From NCBI GenBank assembly GCA_024345305.1, contig BRON01000006.1:1984001-2048000 (forward strand): a stretch of DNA of 64,000 nt, given 5' to 3'. The notes below the pieces were generated by a model, which was given only the letters and a program-made list of their open reading frames with translations, was not told the DNA's origin and made no database searches. This DNA comes from Mrakia gelida (taxonomy: Eukaryota; Basidiomycota; Tremellomycetes; Cystofilobasidiales; Mrakiaceae). This document shows, piece after piece, positions 10,865 through 23,082 of this stretch. The position numbers and the translations under genes were made by a program. Each line of letters starts with the position of its first letter. The stretch's first letter is position 1.

Positions 10865-13800
10865 TCACCAACCGAACCTCTCAACCTTCCCCATCACCTC
10901 CCTGCACCCTTCCCTCCCCTTCAAGATCCCAACCTGAAGTTCGGCCAGCTGGTCTTCCACCTCGTCAATCATGGCGAGCGGTCCACAGACTGACAAACGC
11001 GAGGCGAAACGAGAAGAAGGAGAGTCAGCCAAACGAAGAGACGGTCGACGCGTCGAGAAGAACGGAGGCGCGGACGTAGAAAGGAAGACGAGTCGGCTCA
11101 CCTCCTACAGCCAAACTCAACCCAACAAACTTTTTCGCTATCTCCGAGAGCATGAGCGACAGATCAGGTCGACCCGCCTCGAACGATACTCCTCCAGACG
11201 ACTCCAATTTCGAGCTCGATGGTTTGGGTTTTTCGAGTCCCTCCGAGTCTTCCGAGATGCTTTGGTGCTCCTCTTCCTCCTCGAGAGAGCTGACTTCGGA
11301 AAGCATGGTGGCGGGAGAGGAGACGAAGAACTTGAGATTGATGATGAGGGAGTCGGGGAGGGTGGTCGACGCGAGGGCAGCTTCGAGTTGAGGGCGGAAC
11401 CAGGTTAGATGAGCTGAGAGCAGCAGAGAGGAGAAGAGGATGGGAGGGTCAGTGGAGGGAAAAGACGAGTAATATATATAGGTGGACAAGGAGGTGGGCA
11501 AGACGACGACGTACAGGAATGTCGAACGACCCAAACAAAGTCGATCTGACGGACGAGGAAGTTCGATGGCGACGCGCCGGCGATTCGAAGGATGTTGAGA
11601 AAGTGAGCGGTTGTCCAGGAGGCTCCTGACTATGAGACCGAAGAGAAGATAGGAGTTGGAGAGTCAGTGCACTGGATATTTCCAGAGGAGAAGGGGGACA
11701 CGCGCGAAAGGGAATCTAGGGACTTACTCCTCCCGAGATCAACACGACGCGCTCGTAACCCTTCCAACCGATCTTCTCGCCGATCCAGTCTCCTCCGTAC
11801 GAGCCATCGATGACGACGTCGATTCTTCCGGAGCGATGGTTCTTTCTGTGAAGCTCTGCGACGAGACCGAAGGGTGATTGGGTGCGAGCGAGGAGGCTGA
11901 GTGTCGAGGACGATTTGCTGGAGGAGGAGGGTTGAGGGAGGGAAGCAATGGTGAAGGGGTGAGAGGAGAATTTGCGGAGAGAGGGGATCCGCACTGGATG
12001 GGACATGAGACGTGAGAACATATAGTCAGTCTGAGCGAGAAGCAACAGCGAACGAACGAGACGAGCGACCTCAAAGAGACGACGAACGAGCGAGGTGTGG
12101 TCGAGAAAGAGGAACTCACCGAGAACCCACTGCCCAGCGGACCAGCTCATCTTCGTCTCAACATCCAGTCTAACAACCCCTCCCTCCAGAACCGTAAGCT
12201 TCGCATCTCCCCGTCCAGATCGAAGGAGAAGGGCGGCTCGAGCGAGGTACGAGAAAGCGAAGATCACCATCGACGCGATGATGTATGCTTGAGCGTGTCG
12301 AAGGGTTGGTTGGGACATCTCGATGACGTGGAGAAACATCATGATCATGAAGAGCTGGAAACGAGCGAGGAAAGAGGGTTGGAGGTCAACACGAGGGAAA
12401 CGAGGAGAGGAAGATGCAGTAAAGAGCAACGGACCATCGCGCTCAGGATGTGCTGAAAGACGAAGAAGGTGTAGTTGTACGCTCTCAGCTTGGCGAAGGA
12501 TGAGAAGACGATCCAAAAGAGTGCGGCGAGACCGACGAATCCCTGTGAGATCGAGGAGGGAGAGGTCAGCAGAACGAAGGCGCAAACGCAAACGCAACGA
12601 GACCCGAGGTCGAGAGGACAGTGGAGGGTTGATAAGGCGAGAAAGAGATCACGAGGGAGTACTTACAGTCCAGTTGAGTTGGTAGTTGACCTGCGGCAAA
12701 GGAAGAGAAAGGGAAAGGTCAGCGAAGTGAACCCACGTCGCTTCGGTATCAAAGCCGAGACTCACCTCCCATTGATACGCAAGCCCGACGGTTCCCCAGT
12801 CCTTGAGAGGCTGATAGACTGAAAACAAGACAGGTCAGAGCGTGCTAGCAAGCCATATTGGAAGCAGGGACCCACTGAAAGGTATCGTATGGACGACGGA
12901 AAGGAAGACTGTAACGAAACGATACGGCGATGGGTGATCAGCTTTCCATCAACGATCAGCAGACGACCTCTCGTTCTAAGTAGGAAGAACTCAAACTCAC
13001 GAAGTATCCTGGCTCCATACTGATGATAAACCTGCAGCTTCTCAGCGGAGACTCCAGTGAGAAGAGGCATGGGTGACGTTCTCGACGCGAAGATCAACGT
13101 CCAGGGCACAACGCCGAAGGCCATCCACCCTGCTCGAGTTCCAAGCGGAGGAGAGCCCCCTGTTTCAAGCGAGTCAGACATGGAGAGGGGTCAGTCGAGA
13201 GTCGATACGGAAGAGCGAAAGAGGACGAGCGAACGAAATGAAACGTAAGGACGAACAGTTTCGTTGGAATCGGTAGTAAGGTCGGATAGAGAAGGTCCAG
13301 ATCGTCGTCCAAACTGTGACAGGGGTGTATAGGTCAGCTCCTGTAGTCGAGAAATGAGAAACCGAAGTAAAAGAGACGGACGAAAGAAGATTCCAAGCGG
13401 CAGAAGAGGTCCTAATCGAGGAGCCGTCCAAGCCCTTGGAAAAACGCGTTTGAAGACGAGCCATCGTGCGAGGGCGGTAGGTAGGAGGTAGATATTTTTC
13501 TTGGAGAGAGATGGATATCGACTGGGAGGCCGAAGGGGAAGAAGGGAAAGGAATCGTCAGCGTCGAACGTCGAACGTGAACGGTCGAGAGACACAAACGA
13601 GACGACGGAAGCGTACCTTCTGAGTGACCTCCAGAGCTGAGAGAAGATCCCCAAACCGATGAATCCGATGAAGAAGAAGGTAACGGCGAGTGCGTACTTG
13701 CTCTGAAGGATCGAGAGGAAGGGTGGCCAGACGAGAGAGGCATGAAGAGGTTTTCAAGTCAGCGACGACGTTCGTGCACGAGGACGGATCTCTTCGACAA

Positions 13801-13907
13801 CTCACTTGAAGATACCAGTTGTCGAGCAGAGCCCACACGACCGAGTTCTTCCCATCTCGAGGGATCGGAGGCGTGAAGCCTGAAGTCGTCGGCGTCATGT
13901 CCATCAT
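10865..13907 (-). CDS. ferric-reductase-like transmembrane flavocytochrome
   Basis: A member of the FRE/NOX superfamily: moves electrons from NADPH through FAD and two hemes across the plasma membrane to reduce Fe(III) or Cu(II). Start at 13907 (MMDMTPTTSGF). About ten exons. Several hydrophobic helices are visible (LAVTFFFIGFIGLG, GFVGLAALFWIVF, MIMMFLHVIEM, YIIASMVIFAFSYLARAAL). The heme region carries LTGVSAEKLQVYHQYGARIL and FLHVIEMSQ with spaced histidines. The cytosolic half has the FAD-binding HPFTIASL motif, a nucleotide-binding YGGDWIGEK and ISGG / SGASWTTAHF segment, and a C-terminal VCGPLAMIDEV that matches the conserved CGP motif. An acidic EEEEE insert sits between these. Stop at 10865. 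It is convergent with the aldo/keto reductase. No metal-response element was identified. Confidence 0.88.
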
Positions 13908-14652
13908 CGCGTCGTCTTTTTGATGTCGAGGAGGGGGAAGAAGAAGAGGACCTGGAAGTGGAGGTACTGGTGGTTGTGACGGAACGAGTGAGAACCTGTC
14001 CGTTTTTTTACTTGTTAGCTAGCTTCTCGGGGCGAGACGGCGAGATGGGGACAGCAAGAGGATCAAATGAGGGGAAGAGAGGATCGCTGCGGGACGAGCG
14101 AGTCCTTTACGAGGTGAAGAGTCGTTTTGGCTGGTCGGCTGGGAGGAGGTGAGAAGGTGAGGAAAACGAGGGAGAGGTGGTCGTAGAGTCGAAGACGCAG
14201 AGGAGGGAAAAGAGCACATGAGGGAGGGAAGAACGAGTCGAGAAATGTGCTGGACGAGGAGGGGAGCGCGGATGAGCCATTATGGAGCGTTGAAGAGAGA
14301 ACAGCGAATCCGAATGCTGGTAGAGGTCGAGCCGAGAAGACGAGAAGGCGATGAGTATGAGAGACAGGGCGAGAAGGAAGGAGAATTGGAGGCGAAGCGA
14401 CGGCAAAGGTAGGACAGGTCGAGGGAGGAGGGGAGGGACGGCTAGCTTGGAAAACAGCTCGTTCCTGAGGGATTTCCTGTCAGCTGCGAGGGAAAGCTGA
14501 CAGATCTCGAGAAAGATGAGAGGCTTGAGCAGGTGAGCAGGGTGAAGTGGATGAAGATTTGCTCCGATGGAGGGCCAGTTTCGGTCGATGCGGTTCGAGG
14601 CGAAAGGTGAGCTCGACGCTTTGAAGTTCAGTCCTCCTTCCCGCGCACGGTC
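13908..14652. promoter_or_regulatory. divergent intergenic region ferric reductase / BTB gene
   Basis: 745 bp between start codons. An ATG at about 14567 could begin a short upstream exon for the BTB gene, but no matching intron was found, so it is more likely 5' UTR. Confidence 0.4.
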
Positions 14653-16868
14653 ATGTCCATCTCGAGCAATCCTTCGTAAGTCTTTCCCATTTCTCCAGCT
14701 GGAGATGCCTGCCTTGCTGACACTCGTTCCCTTCGTTCCTTATAGCCACGTCCTTATCGCTCGAAACTCTCGCTCTCCTGCCAACCCTCACACAACTACA
14801 CGACTTCCGAACCCCTTCCCCAACCCGTCCACGCACTCCTCCCTCCTCTTCAACGAGAACGAAGATCTCGACTTTCTCAGAGACAGCGGAGGAACCAGCT
14901 CAGCCCTCAGGCGGTCGATATCGGAGACGAATAGCGAGGAGGGGGAGGAGGACGACTTGGACTTCGAGATCGAGAGGACGTTCAGGTTCAGGGAAAAGAC
15001 GACGGATTGTAGGGTCGGGGTTGGAGGCAAGATTTTCTGGTGAGTTCATCATCAATAGGGGGGCGCTGAACGCAAGGTGTATAAGTCGGGAGAAGAAAGG
15101 TGGAGCACTCTCTCAGGGCGAGACGCGTGGATCAAAGGGGAGAAGGAAGGAGGGCCAGTTGTCAGCTCGACGCTTCCTTCCCTCTCTTCCCCCCTTTCTC
15201 TCGATCTCTTCCTCTGACTCGTCCACTTCTTCTTCTCCTACAGGGTTCACTCGGTTCCCCTCCGCTTCTCCTGCACCTTCTTCCAATCCATCCTCGAAGG
15301 CAACTGGGCCGAATCCTCGACCGCTCAGTTCAGATCCGGATCCCCTTCGACCATCAGTCGTCTCTCCATCTCCTCCTCAACCTTCACCTACACCTCAGCT
15401 TCAACATCCACCTCGTCCGACCCACTTCCCACTGAAGATCGCCCTTCCTCATCGTACATGTCCTCCCACGAGAGCGACCTTGGGACTCAAACAGGACAGG
15501 ATTCGTCGACCGAAACGGAAGAGCGACCGTCGACATCGTTCTCGGAAGTCAGCGCTACGACGGGAGTTGTCAGTGAGGTTGCCGGAACTGGGACGGAGAA
15601 AAGGAAGAAGAAGAAGAAGCTTAAGAAGAAGAAAGCTGCGAAGAGGGAGCCCGATGGAGTCTACGCGTCGATATCACTGCCCGCCGAGGAAGCGCTCGCG
15701 TTTCATGACTTCCGTTCGTTCTTCGTCCTCTTCTTCTTCCCTTCTCGTTCAATCCTGACTCGTCCCTTCGTCCTCACAGTACATCACCTCTACCCTCATC
15801 TCACTCTCTCGATCAACTGGGACAACGTCGAACGTCTCATCCTCTTCGCTCACAAGTACTCGGTCGACTCCCTCCTCCCTCTCTGCATCTCGTTCCTCTT
15901 TTCCTACGCCGCCGGGAATCCCATCAAGGCCATGTCCATCGCCGAACTACTTTCGCTTCCTGACGTGTACAAAGAAGCATCGAAGTTCGTTCTCGATAAC
16001 CTCCCTGGATGGTCAGTTCTCTTCCCTTCTTGCTCCTCGACCTCGACGCGTGTTGACTCGATTCGATCCGCTTCACGATTCGCTCGCTCCTACAGGAATC
16101 AAGCCGAGCTCGGTACCCTCTCCCACGAGACGCGATGGAAGCTCGAGAAGAAGTCAGTAGTCGTCTTTCTTTGTTTCGTTCTCGTTCTCGCTCGAACTCA
16201 CCTCCTTCCTGTCGCAGACGATCCTGGTTCCTCGAACGACTTCTCAAACTCTCCCTCAACAACGTCGCTCGAGACTACCCTTGTGTACGTCCCTCACCTC
16301 ACTCTCTCCCCTTTCCTTCCTCTTTCCCAACTAACCCTCTTCCCTCTCTTTCTCGTTCCTATCAGGCCCCAACCTGTCCCGACCCAACCCACTGCTCCCG
16401 TCTCCTCGACGAAAAATGGCGACAAGCCTACCTCTCCGCCAACCGCTTCGGATCCCCTCAACCCTCCATCGTCTATCGCTACCTGAGACAGCTGGACGTC
16501 CCGCCGTTCTTGATGCTCGAGAGGAGCGCGTGCGATCAGTTTGGCAGGGGATGGGTGCTGGATCGTGAGCTTGAGAGCTTGTTTCTTTCTTTCGACGAAG
16601 ATGGTACGGGTGATGGAGAGGGATTGAGAGGAGAAAGAAACGAACGGAGGGAGAAGGGAGGGAGAGTGAGCGACTGGGAGTGGGAGAGAGGAAGAAGAAA
16701 GTCGCGTCGAGTCGAGTCTAGAGAACGAGCTGACCTTCCATCTTTTGATCGCTTTCACTCGCAGTGTTCGACCGTATGTTCTCCCTCCCTCTCGCTGCGA
16801 ACGCGACGGGTCCGGGAGTGGTGCTGTTGAACAACTCGAAGTACTTTTTGTCGATTTCGCTCAACTGA
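14653..16868 (+). CDS. BTB/POZ-domain protein with split BTB fold
   Basis: Eight exons (14653-14675, 14746-15039, 15244-15713, 15780-16011, 16096-16152, 16218-16284, 16366-16564, 16765-16868) give 481 residues. BTB/POZ proteins mediate dimerisation and often act as substrate adaptors for Cul3 ubiquitin ligases. The BTB core begins with TTDCRVGVGGKIFWVHSVPL and FSCTFFQSILEGNW, the classic strand-helix start. It resumes after a long Ser/Thr-rich insert and a Lys-rich block (KRKKKKKLKKKKAAKR, a likely nuclear localisation signal) with LPAEEALAFHDFL, INWDNVERLILFAHKYSVDSL and a helical tail. The start ATG at 14653 gives a short Ser-rich leader that splices cleanly. The C-terminal part (CPDPTHCSRLLDEKWRQAY) resembles basidiomycete BTB proteins of unknown role. 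Confidence 0.85.
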
Positions 16869-17454
16869 GGACGGGCGGAGGGAGGTCGCACGTCGAGGAC
16901 TTTTCGTTTCTTTTGCTTCGTTTCGGTTCGGTTTCTTCTTTACTTAAGACCTGTCACGATCACGTTTCTCCATCCCCCTGAATCTTTGAGTCTCAGCTCA
17001 GCGAAAGCACTCGATCCCAGTCCGAGCTCGTTTAAGAACGCTCCAGAGCCGTCGCGTCGCGTCGTCGTCCCCGGAACTTGAATGTCCGGAAGGGAAAGCA
17101 TATCGATAGAGCGAGGAAGCTGGAGAGCACGTAAAACAAACGGAGACCCGAAGAAGAGAGCGCAAACGAAGGGAAGGGGAAGAAAACTCGAAGGCGACGC
17201 GTCGAAGGGGGGAAAAGTAGTAGATGAGAAACACAGAACTGAAAGGAAAGATTCGTCAAAGATATCGAAAAGAACGAGAGCGAGCGTGTGTAGTAGCTCT
17301 TACAAAGATGAAGCCAAAGGGAGAGAGGAAGACCGGGGAACGAAACGAAAGCTAAACAACGACGAAGACAGAGAAAGAGTAGGAACCGTGAAAGCGTCGA
17401 CGACCGTTGCGAACCGCGAACGTACAAAGAGAGGGAAGCAGTCCAAAATAAGGT
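16869..17454. other. convergent spacer with no gene seen
   Basis: 586 bp between the 3' ends of the BTB gene and the RING gene. Purine-rich on the + strand, with a GACGCGTC at 17196. Short frames only. Confidence 0.5.
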
Positions 17455-20400
17455 TTAAGCGCTTTTCTCAACCCTCTTCCTCCTCGCCTCCTCGTCCTCC
17501 TCAGGATCGATCTCCGCTCCAAGAACGAACTGAGGTCGCTCTGCCTCGACTCCTCCCTCTCGCGTCTCCTCCTCCTCCTCCTCGACCTCGGGTCCGTCGG
17601 GGTAGAGGATGCTCTCGGCTCGTCCGGGGAGGGTAGGAACAGGCGAGGAGGATCGAACAGGGACGTTCTCGGTGTGGGAGAGGTCGTCGTCCTTCTTGGA
17701 GTCGGCGGAGTGGTCGTGGTCGTGGAGGGAGTGGGTGGAGTGAGTAGCCATGGTGGTTTCGAGTCCAGGCTTGGAGGAGGGGAGGGCGACTCTCAGCATG
17801 GAGGTGTAGGGGAGTCGGCAGACCTGAAGAAGCAAGGAAGAAGGAAGGACGAGTTAGTTGCAAGTCGCGCCGAACGTAGACGAATCGAAGGGAGAGGTAC
17901 GAACAGGGCACTGCCATCCCTTCGCCTTCTTCTTCCTCCTCCCAGTAGCAGGAGCGGGCGTGGGAGCAGCCGCAACCGGAACCTCGACAGGAGCTCCTCC
18001 TTCTCCTCCAGCCGCCTCTCCGCCGTTGGTCGTCTCGCTCGCTCCGAACTCTCCCTCTCCCTCCCTCCTCATCACCTTCCCACCAGCACCAAACTCAACC
18101 ATCCCGATCGCACACTCCTTGCAGACGACGAGATGTCGGCAAGGAAGCAGGACGACATCTCGAGGTGAAACGAGACAGATGATGCACTCGTTGGGAGTCG
18201 ACGCGTACGGGTCGTCGTCGGCTTGGGGAGGGTAGGAGGAAGGGTTAGATTGGGGATTGGTGGTGGTTGAGGAGGTGAGACCGAAGATCTCTCGAAGGTG
18301 GAAGGTGTGAGAGCCAATCTGGCGAAAGAGAATGGAGAAGGAGGTGTCAGAAAAGGAACGAGGGAAGACAAGAGAAAGGGAGAGGGGACGAACGAGAGCC
18401 TCGCGTCGAATGACCTTCGCGCTCCAGGTGCTCCTCCTTCCCTCGACGACGACGACTCCCTCGGCGACAGCTCCTTCAGCAGCAGGGGTCTCGTCCTTGA
18501 CGGTTCCAGCGGCGTGAGGGGGTTCGAGGGTAGCGGTGGTTCCGGATCTTCCTCGAGTGTGAGTGATCTCGAGGTGGGTTTGCTGAGCGTTTAGGTTGGT
18601 GAGAGCTTCGCCTGAGGTATTCGAACAAGCGGGACGATCGAGTCAGCGATTTGGGCCAAGATATGCCTAGCCGCGTGTGCAAGAAGGGGAAAAAGGGATC
18701 AGAAGAGCGACTCACCGTTCTCTCCTCTTGCCTCGAGTCGGATCACAACTCTAACTCCCTTCCTGACTTCCTTCTTCTTCTCGCCCTCTCCAGCAGCAGC
18801 AGCACTCGCGCCAACAGGAGCCATCGCAACTCCGTTTTGAGCCTCAACGTCGTTCGCCCTCCTTCCTCCTCCGAGGAACCCACTGAGCACGCCAGATCGA
18901 CCCGACCCGGTCCTCGCGTTGCTGTCGAGCGTAGGCGTGACTCCCTCGTTGGCTCCTCCGATCTCCATGTTCGAAGTCGAAGCAGTCAACGAGCTCATCC
19001 TCTTCTTGTCCTCGGCGTCCTCCTCCTCGTACATCCTGACGAGATGCTCGGTCGCGGTTCCAAGATCGATGGCTCCGTCCTCGGGAAGAACGAACGCTTG
19101 AGCGAACCCTCCTGGCGCTTGACCTGCCCAGACGACCTCGGAGACGGTGAGATGCGGGTCGGTAGGGGTGGGAGAGGGAAGGATGAGTCGAATGGAGATG
19201 AAGATGGTTGGAGAGGAAGCGTCGTAGGTGAACTTTAGGAGGTGGAGGGACGAGGTGGTGTTGGTGGAGGACGCGTTGATAGCAGTTGGAAGAGGAGAGA
19301 GCGAGAGGGTTGGTCGTTTGAGGTTGACGAGGGATTGGAGAGTAGTGGTCGGGTGAGGGTTCTGGATGGACGGTGGACAGGAGAGTCAGTGAATCTGTGT
19401 TCGTTCGACGCGGGAGCAGGAACGGAGGGAGAGAAGGAGAAGTGTGTGCGAGAGAACGGGCGAGACCATGGGGACTTCGAGGGGAGACGAAAGAAAGTGG
19501 GAAGAAGACGCCTTCTCGCCCACGAGAAAACCTTCCTTCCTCCCAGATCTCGATCTCGATGGGCTCAAACCCGTCCCGACGTCGTCTCTTGGTTCGAAAC
19601 AGCCAAGGCGGAGGGTAGAACCGCGGCCTCCCCTCGCTGCTGTCTCTGTGCTTCGAGAGAAGGGAAAACGTTCTCCTCGAGCACCAGTCTCTACGAACGC
19701 AGAGAGAGAGCGGAGGGAAAATGAGCCTAGCGTCGTGAGGGGAGGATGATTGGAAGGGGACAGAGAGTTGGGAGAGTCGGCTCGGACCACCGAAGCTGAC
19801 GAGCTCCTCCCTCCTTCCTCCCCTCCCTGCCTCCCTCCTCCTCCGTTCGCCACCTCGATAAGGCAGCTTCGATGCTGGTATAGAGCAGCATCTACTCGAC
19901 TAGGAGGAGAGGAAGATACCAGCGAAAGAAAGAGGGGAGGAAGGAAGGAAGCAAGGAAGGGATCCGAGTAAAGTCCGGTTCATCGCTCTCCTCCCTCCCT
20001 CCCATGCTTCCCTCCCCTCTCATTCTTCCTCATGACAGATCGATGTACGGATGTCTCGATGCGCATCACCCTACTAGCACCCGCATCACCCTTCGGAAGT
20101 CCAAAACAAGAAGAAGAAAGTAACGATGGGACTAACCTCTCCACTCTTACTTCTCTCGATCCACCCCTTGACGGTCTCAACGCTGACACTCTCCTTGACT
20201 CCTTCTCCCTCCCCAATCCCAAACTCATCATCCTCCTCGTCCCCACCGATATGAGGACCAAACAGAGTCTGTCTCTTGCCATCCTGGGTGACTTCGGTCG
20301 CTCCTCCTCCTCCTCCTGGTCCAGACGAGGAAGGGACGGGAACGGCTTGAGGGACGACGACTCTTTGACCTCCTCGTCCAAGAGTTCGAGACAGAGAAGA

Positions 20401-20466
20401 GTTCCCCCACCCGAGGCCGAGGAAGCCTCGAGGGGAGGTGGTGGTAGCGGTGGTTGTCGTAGCCAT
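17455..20466 (-). CDS. mahogunin-type (MGRN1/RNF157-like) RING E3 ubiquitin ligase
   Basis: The RING is of the C3HC5-like class seen in mahogunin proteins: ECIICLVSPRDVVLLPCRHL, then VCKECA, and after an Ala/Pro/Gly/Lys-rich insert WQCPVCRLPYTSMLRV. Upstream lies the mahogunin domain: TTTLQSLVNLKRPTLSL, LKFTYDASSPTIFISI, HTFHLREIFGL. An acidic Glu-rich C-terminal tail follows, ending at 17455. Exon 2 begins at 19361. The start is the weak point. An exon 20466-20137 (MATTTTATTTSPRGFLG) ends in a GTTAGT donor in phase 0, matching exon 2, but it implies an intron of about 775 nt, far longer than the 60-150 nt norm here. A missed exon, or a separate short gene at 20137-20466, is possible. Expected role: transfer of ubiquitin to membrane or trafficking substrates. 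This is family inference. Confidence 0.8.
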
Positions 20467-20935
20467 GGCGGTGGCGATGGGGGGGAAGGGGAGGGGGAGG
20501 GGGGAAGGGGGAGGAGGGTGGAGGTTGGGAGAAGGAAGGCAATCAGCTGTCATCGAGACTCAAGGGGAGGGAGGGAGAAGGCCTGAAAAGTTGGCCGCCC
20601 AGACCGATGTCTCGAAATTCCTTCCTTTTTCCTATTCTCAGCTTGCAGACATCCATTTTTCATACGCCGAGAGGTTTGAACGAGTTCAACGAGACCGAGA
20701 GCGTCGAACTTCGAGGGTTCCAATCGCTCATGAGTCGCGGCTCTCGCTCTTTCTTCTCTCTTCCCTCCAGCGCTCTATGCTTCTGTTCCAGCGCCAGGAA
20801 ATTGGACTCGAAGAGCGTCAAAAGATTTTTCAAGATCGTATCAAATCGTTAAGCAAACAAAGAATCCAAACCGAAGCGAACAGCCAGCCCGTCCTCGCGC
20901 GACCTCCTGCCTCCTCCACCTTTCTCTTCCCTTCC
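20467..20935. other. spacer between the RING and F-box-like genes
   Basis: 469 bp between the proposed RING start and the 3' end of the F-box-like gene, both on the minus strand. Probably the promoter of the RING gene. No gene seen. Confidence 0.4.
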
Positions 20936-22901
20936 TCAGTTCTTCTTACTCTCCATCCGAACCCCAATCAACCCTCCAAACAGCCTCAGATCCGTCTGCC
21001 TCTCCCAAACCTCTCTCTTCCCCTTCCCCTTCCCCTTCTCCCCTCCCACCTCCAACCCACCCATCTTCTCCACCAACCCCTTCTCCTCCCTCCCCTCCTC
21101 AACAACAGGCCAAATCCTCCTCCCACCCCTGCTCAACCTCCTCTCCTCCTCCTCAGCCCGTTCATCCCCGTCCGTATCCAACCCATCCCCAACCAACCAC
21201 ACGCTGATCCGTCCGTCGGAAAAGTCTTCGTCAGACGCGACCAGATCGACGACGCGTTGGGAGAAGGACGTGGGTAGGGTGTTAGGTGGAGTGGGATCCC
21301 AGTCGCCTAAGTAAGGGATGCGAGAGAAAGTGGTGAAGCGAGGGAGGTAGATGATGATTCGGGGGAAGGAACGAAGGGCGTCGGAGATGAAGACGCGAGG
21401 GTCGACGAGGGGACGGTCGATGGGTGGGATGTAGCGGAGGCTGAGGACTTCGGTTTGAGATCGACCTCCTTCTTGATCGTCCGCTCTGTTACCGCTCCGA
21501 CTGAGATCCGGCTCGTCGTGTGTTCGTCCTGTGCGAGGACCTCCCAACAGCCGCTCCAACTCCTCGAAGATCTCGACGGTTGGTCGAACGAAGGTCAGAC
21601 CGAGCTGTTTCGGTTTGAGTCTCGCGAGATGTTGTCTTGAGGCTTCGTTGGTGACGAGATCGATGGGGAGACCGATGTTGATGATCTCTAGTTTCGGACG
21701 GGGAGGGATGAGTTGGAGACCGAAGGGGAAGGCGCGTGGAGGATCGGAGTAGGGTGAGGAGGGGATTGGGAAGGTGGGGAGGAGGGAGAGGGAGGTGAGG
21801 TTCTTGAGGGAGGGAGAGAGGAGGATCTTGTCTGTGTTCAAGAGTCACAAGAGAACGAGAACTCAGATCAGTAAGCAGAGAATGGAAGAGGGTGAAAGGC
21901 AACGAAGGTGAGCGAGGAGAGCGGGACGAACAGATATCCGCTGGCTGCGCATACCCTTCCAGCAGGGAGAGGGTCTTGACGAAGGGAAGAGCGTGGAAGT
22001 CTGGGTTGTCGAGGAGAAGCATGAAATTCGCCCATCTGTAGGGGGAGAGTGACAGAAAGAAAGGGAAAGTCAGCTCGACGTGTCAGACTCCTGCGACGCG
22101 TCCCTCCCTCAGCGTGCCCACCTCAAACGGAAAGACGGTGCTTCGTACTCACGAGTCGTACCCTCCAACTACACAATCTCTCCACAACTCAGCCCTGAGG
22201 ATCGACCACCACTCCCTCGAGACCTTCAACCACCTCCACGACGAAACGGGATATCCGTTCGCTGATCTTCGTTCTCCCACGAGAGAGAGGTAGTTTGGGT
22301 TGGCTGGGTTCAAAGGGGATCTAGCCTGCAGAGTAGCAATCTGCTGTTCGGTGAGCGGTTGATGTGGGTTGATGAGGAGGGGAGGTGGGAGGATAAGACT
22401 GCATCGAACGAACAAAGGAGAGAGAAAGGGACGACGGTGAGCTCGAGCCTGCTTCCTCGTCCTTCCGGGATCCCTCCGATGCAAGAAGGGGAGCTGGACT
22501 GACGCTCTGGATTCCTCGAGAGCCATGAGGATGATCTTGCTTCTTAACTCGTACGGGAGGTAGGGCATCGGGAAGCCTTTGTTGGTCGAGAAGACATGGG
22601 AGCCGACTTGGAAGCTGATGGAGGAGGACGAGGATTGGGTCATGTTGGAGATCCCCAGAGCTGGAGCAAGGAGGGAAGATTTTTGAGCGGTGAAAGCTGG
22701 GTCAGTACGAGATGGTATTGGAGTATGCGATAGAAGCGAGAAGGAACCGACCGAGGTTGGCTGTGACATCGAGGATGGGAGGGAGAAGGAGAGGGACTGG
22801 GAGCAGAGGGAAGGAAGCGGTCGCCGTCAGCAGAGGTCTTCTACTCCTTGATCGAAGCATCTTACAGTACTCGGAGGCAATTACTCACCTAGGAAAGCCA
22901 T
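20936..22901 (-). CDS. F-box-like / leucine-rich protein of unknown function
   Basis: The start is an ATG at 22901 in a 13-nt coding exon (MAFL) that splices in phase to VPLLLPPILDVTANL. It continues with SISFQVGSHVFSTNKGFPMP and YLPYELRSKIILMAL, which resembles the first helix of an F-box (LPxEL...I). The downstream region has SSWRWLKVSREWWSILRAEL, the second half of an F-box-like fold (V-S-R/K-x-W), and then alternating hydrophobic strands and helices (LKTLSLLEGYAQPADI, LKNLTSLSLLP, LEIINIGLPIDLV). This is the leucine-rich pattern common in basidiomycete F-box proteins. The C-terminus is Gly/Glu/Lys-rich. The hydrophobic start could also act as a signal anchor. Such proteins usually bind Skp1 in SCF ubiquitin ligases; here that is inference. 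Confidence 0.65.
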
Positions 22902-23082
22902 CTACGAGACCGTCCAAAGAAACAATAACAATGAGTTTTCGATGCTGAGCGTTGAGGGAAGAGACGAAAGCGAGCTCACGGCGGGGCTCGACGTCACGAG
23001 AAGGAGGACTCCACCTTCCCTCTCTGTCCTCCTTCTCTTCCAACTACATTTCTCCTCCCACAAGATTTTCAACATCCTCGCC
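22902..23082. promoter_or_regulatory. 181-bp bidirectional promoter
   Basis: Lies between the start codons of the F-box-like gene (-) and the small mitochondrial protein gene (+). Too short to hold two fully separate promoters, so shared regulation is likely. Confidence 0.45.
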
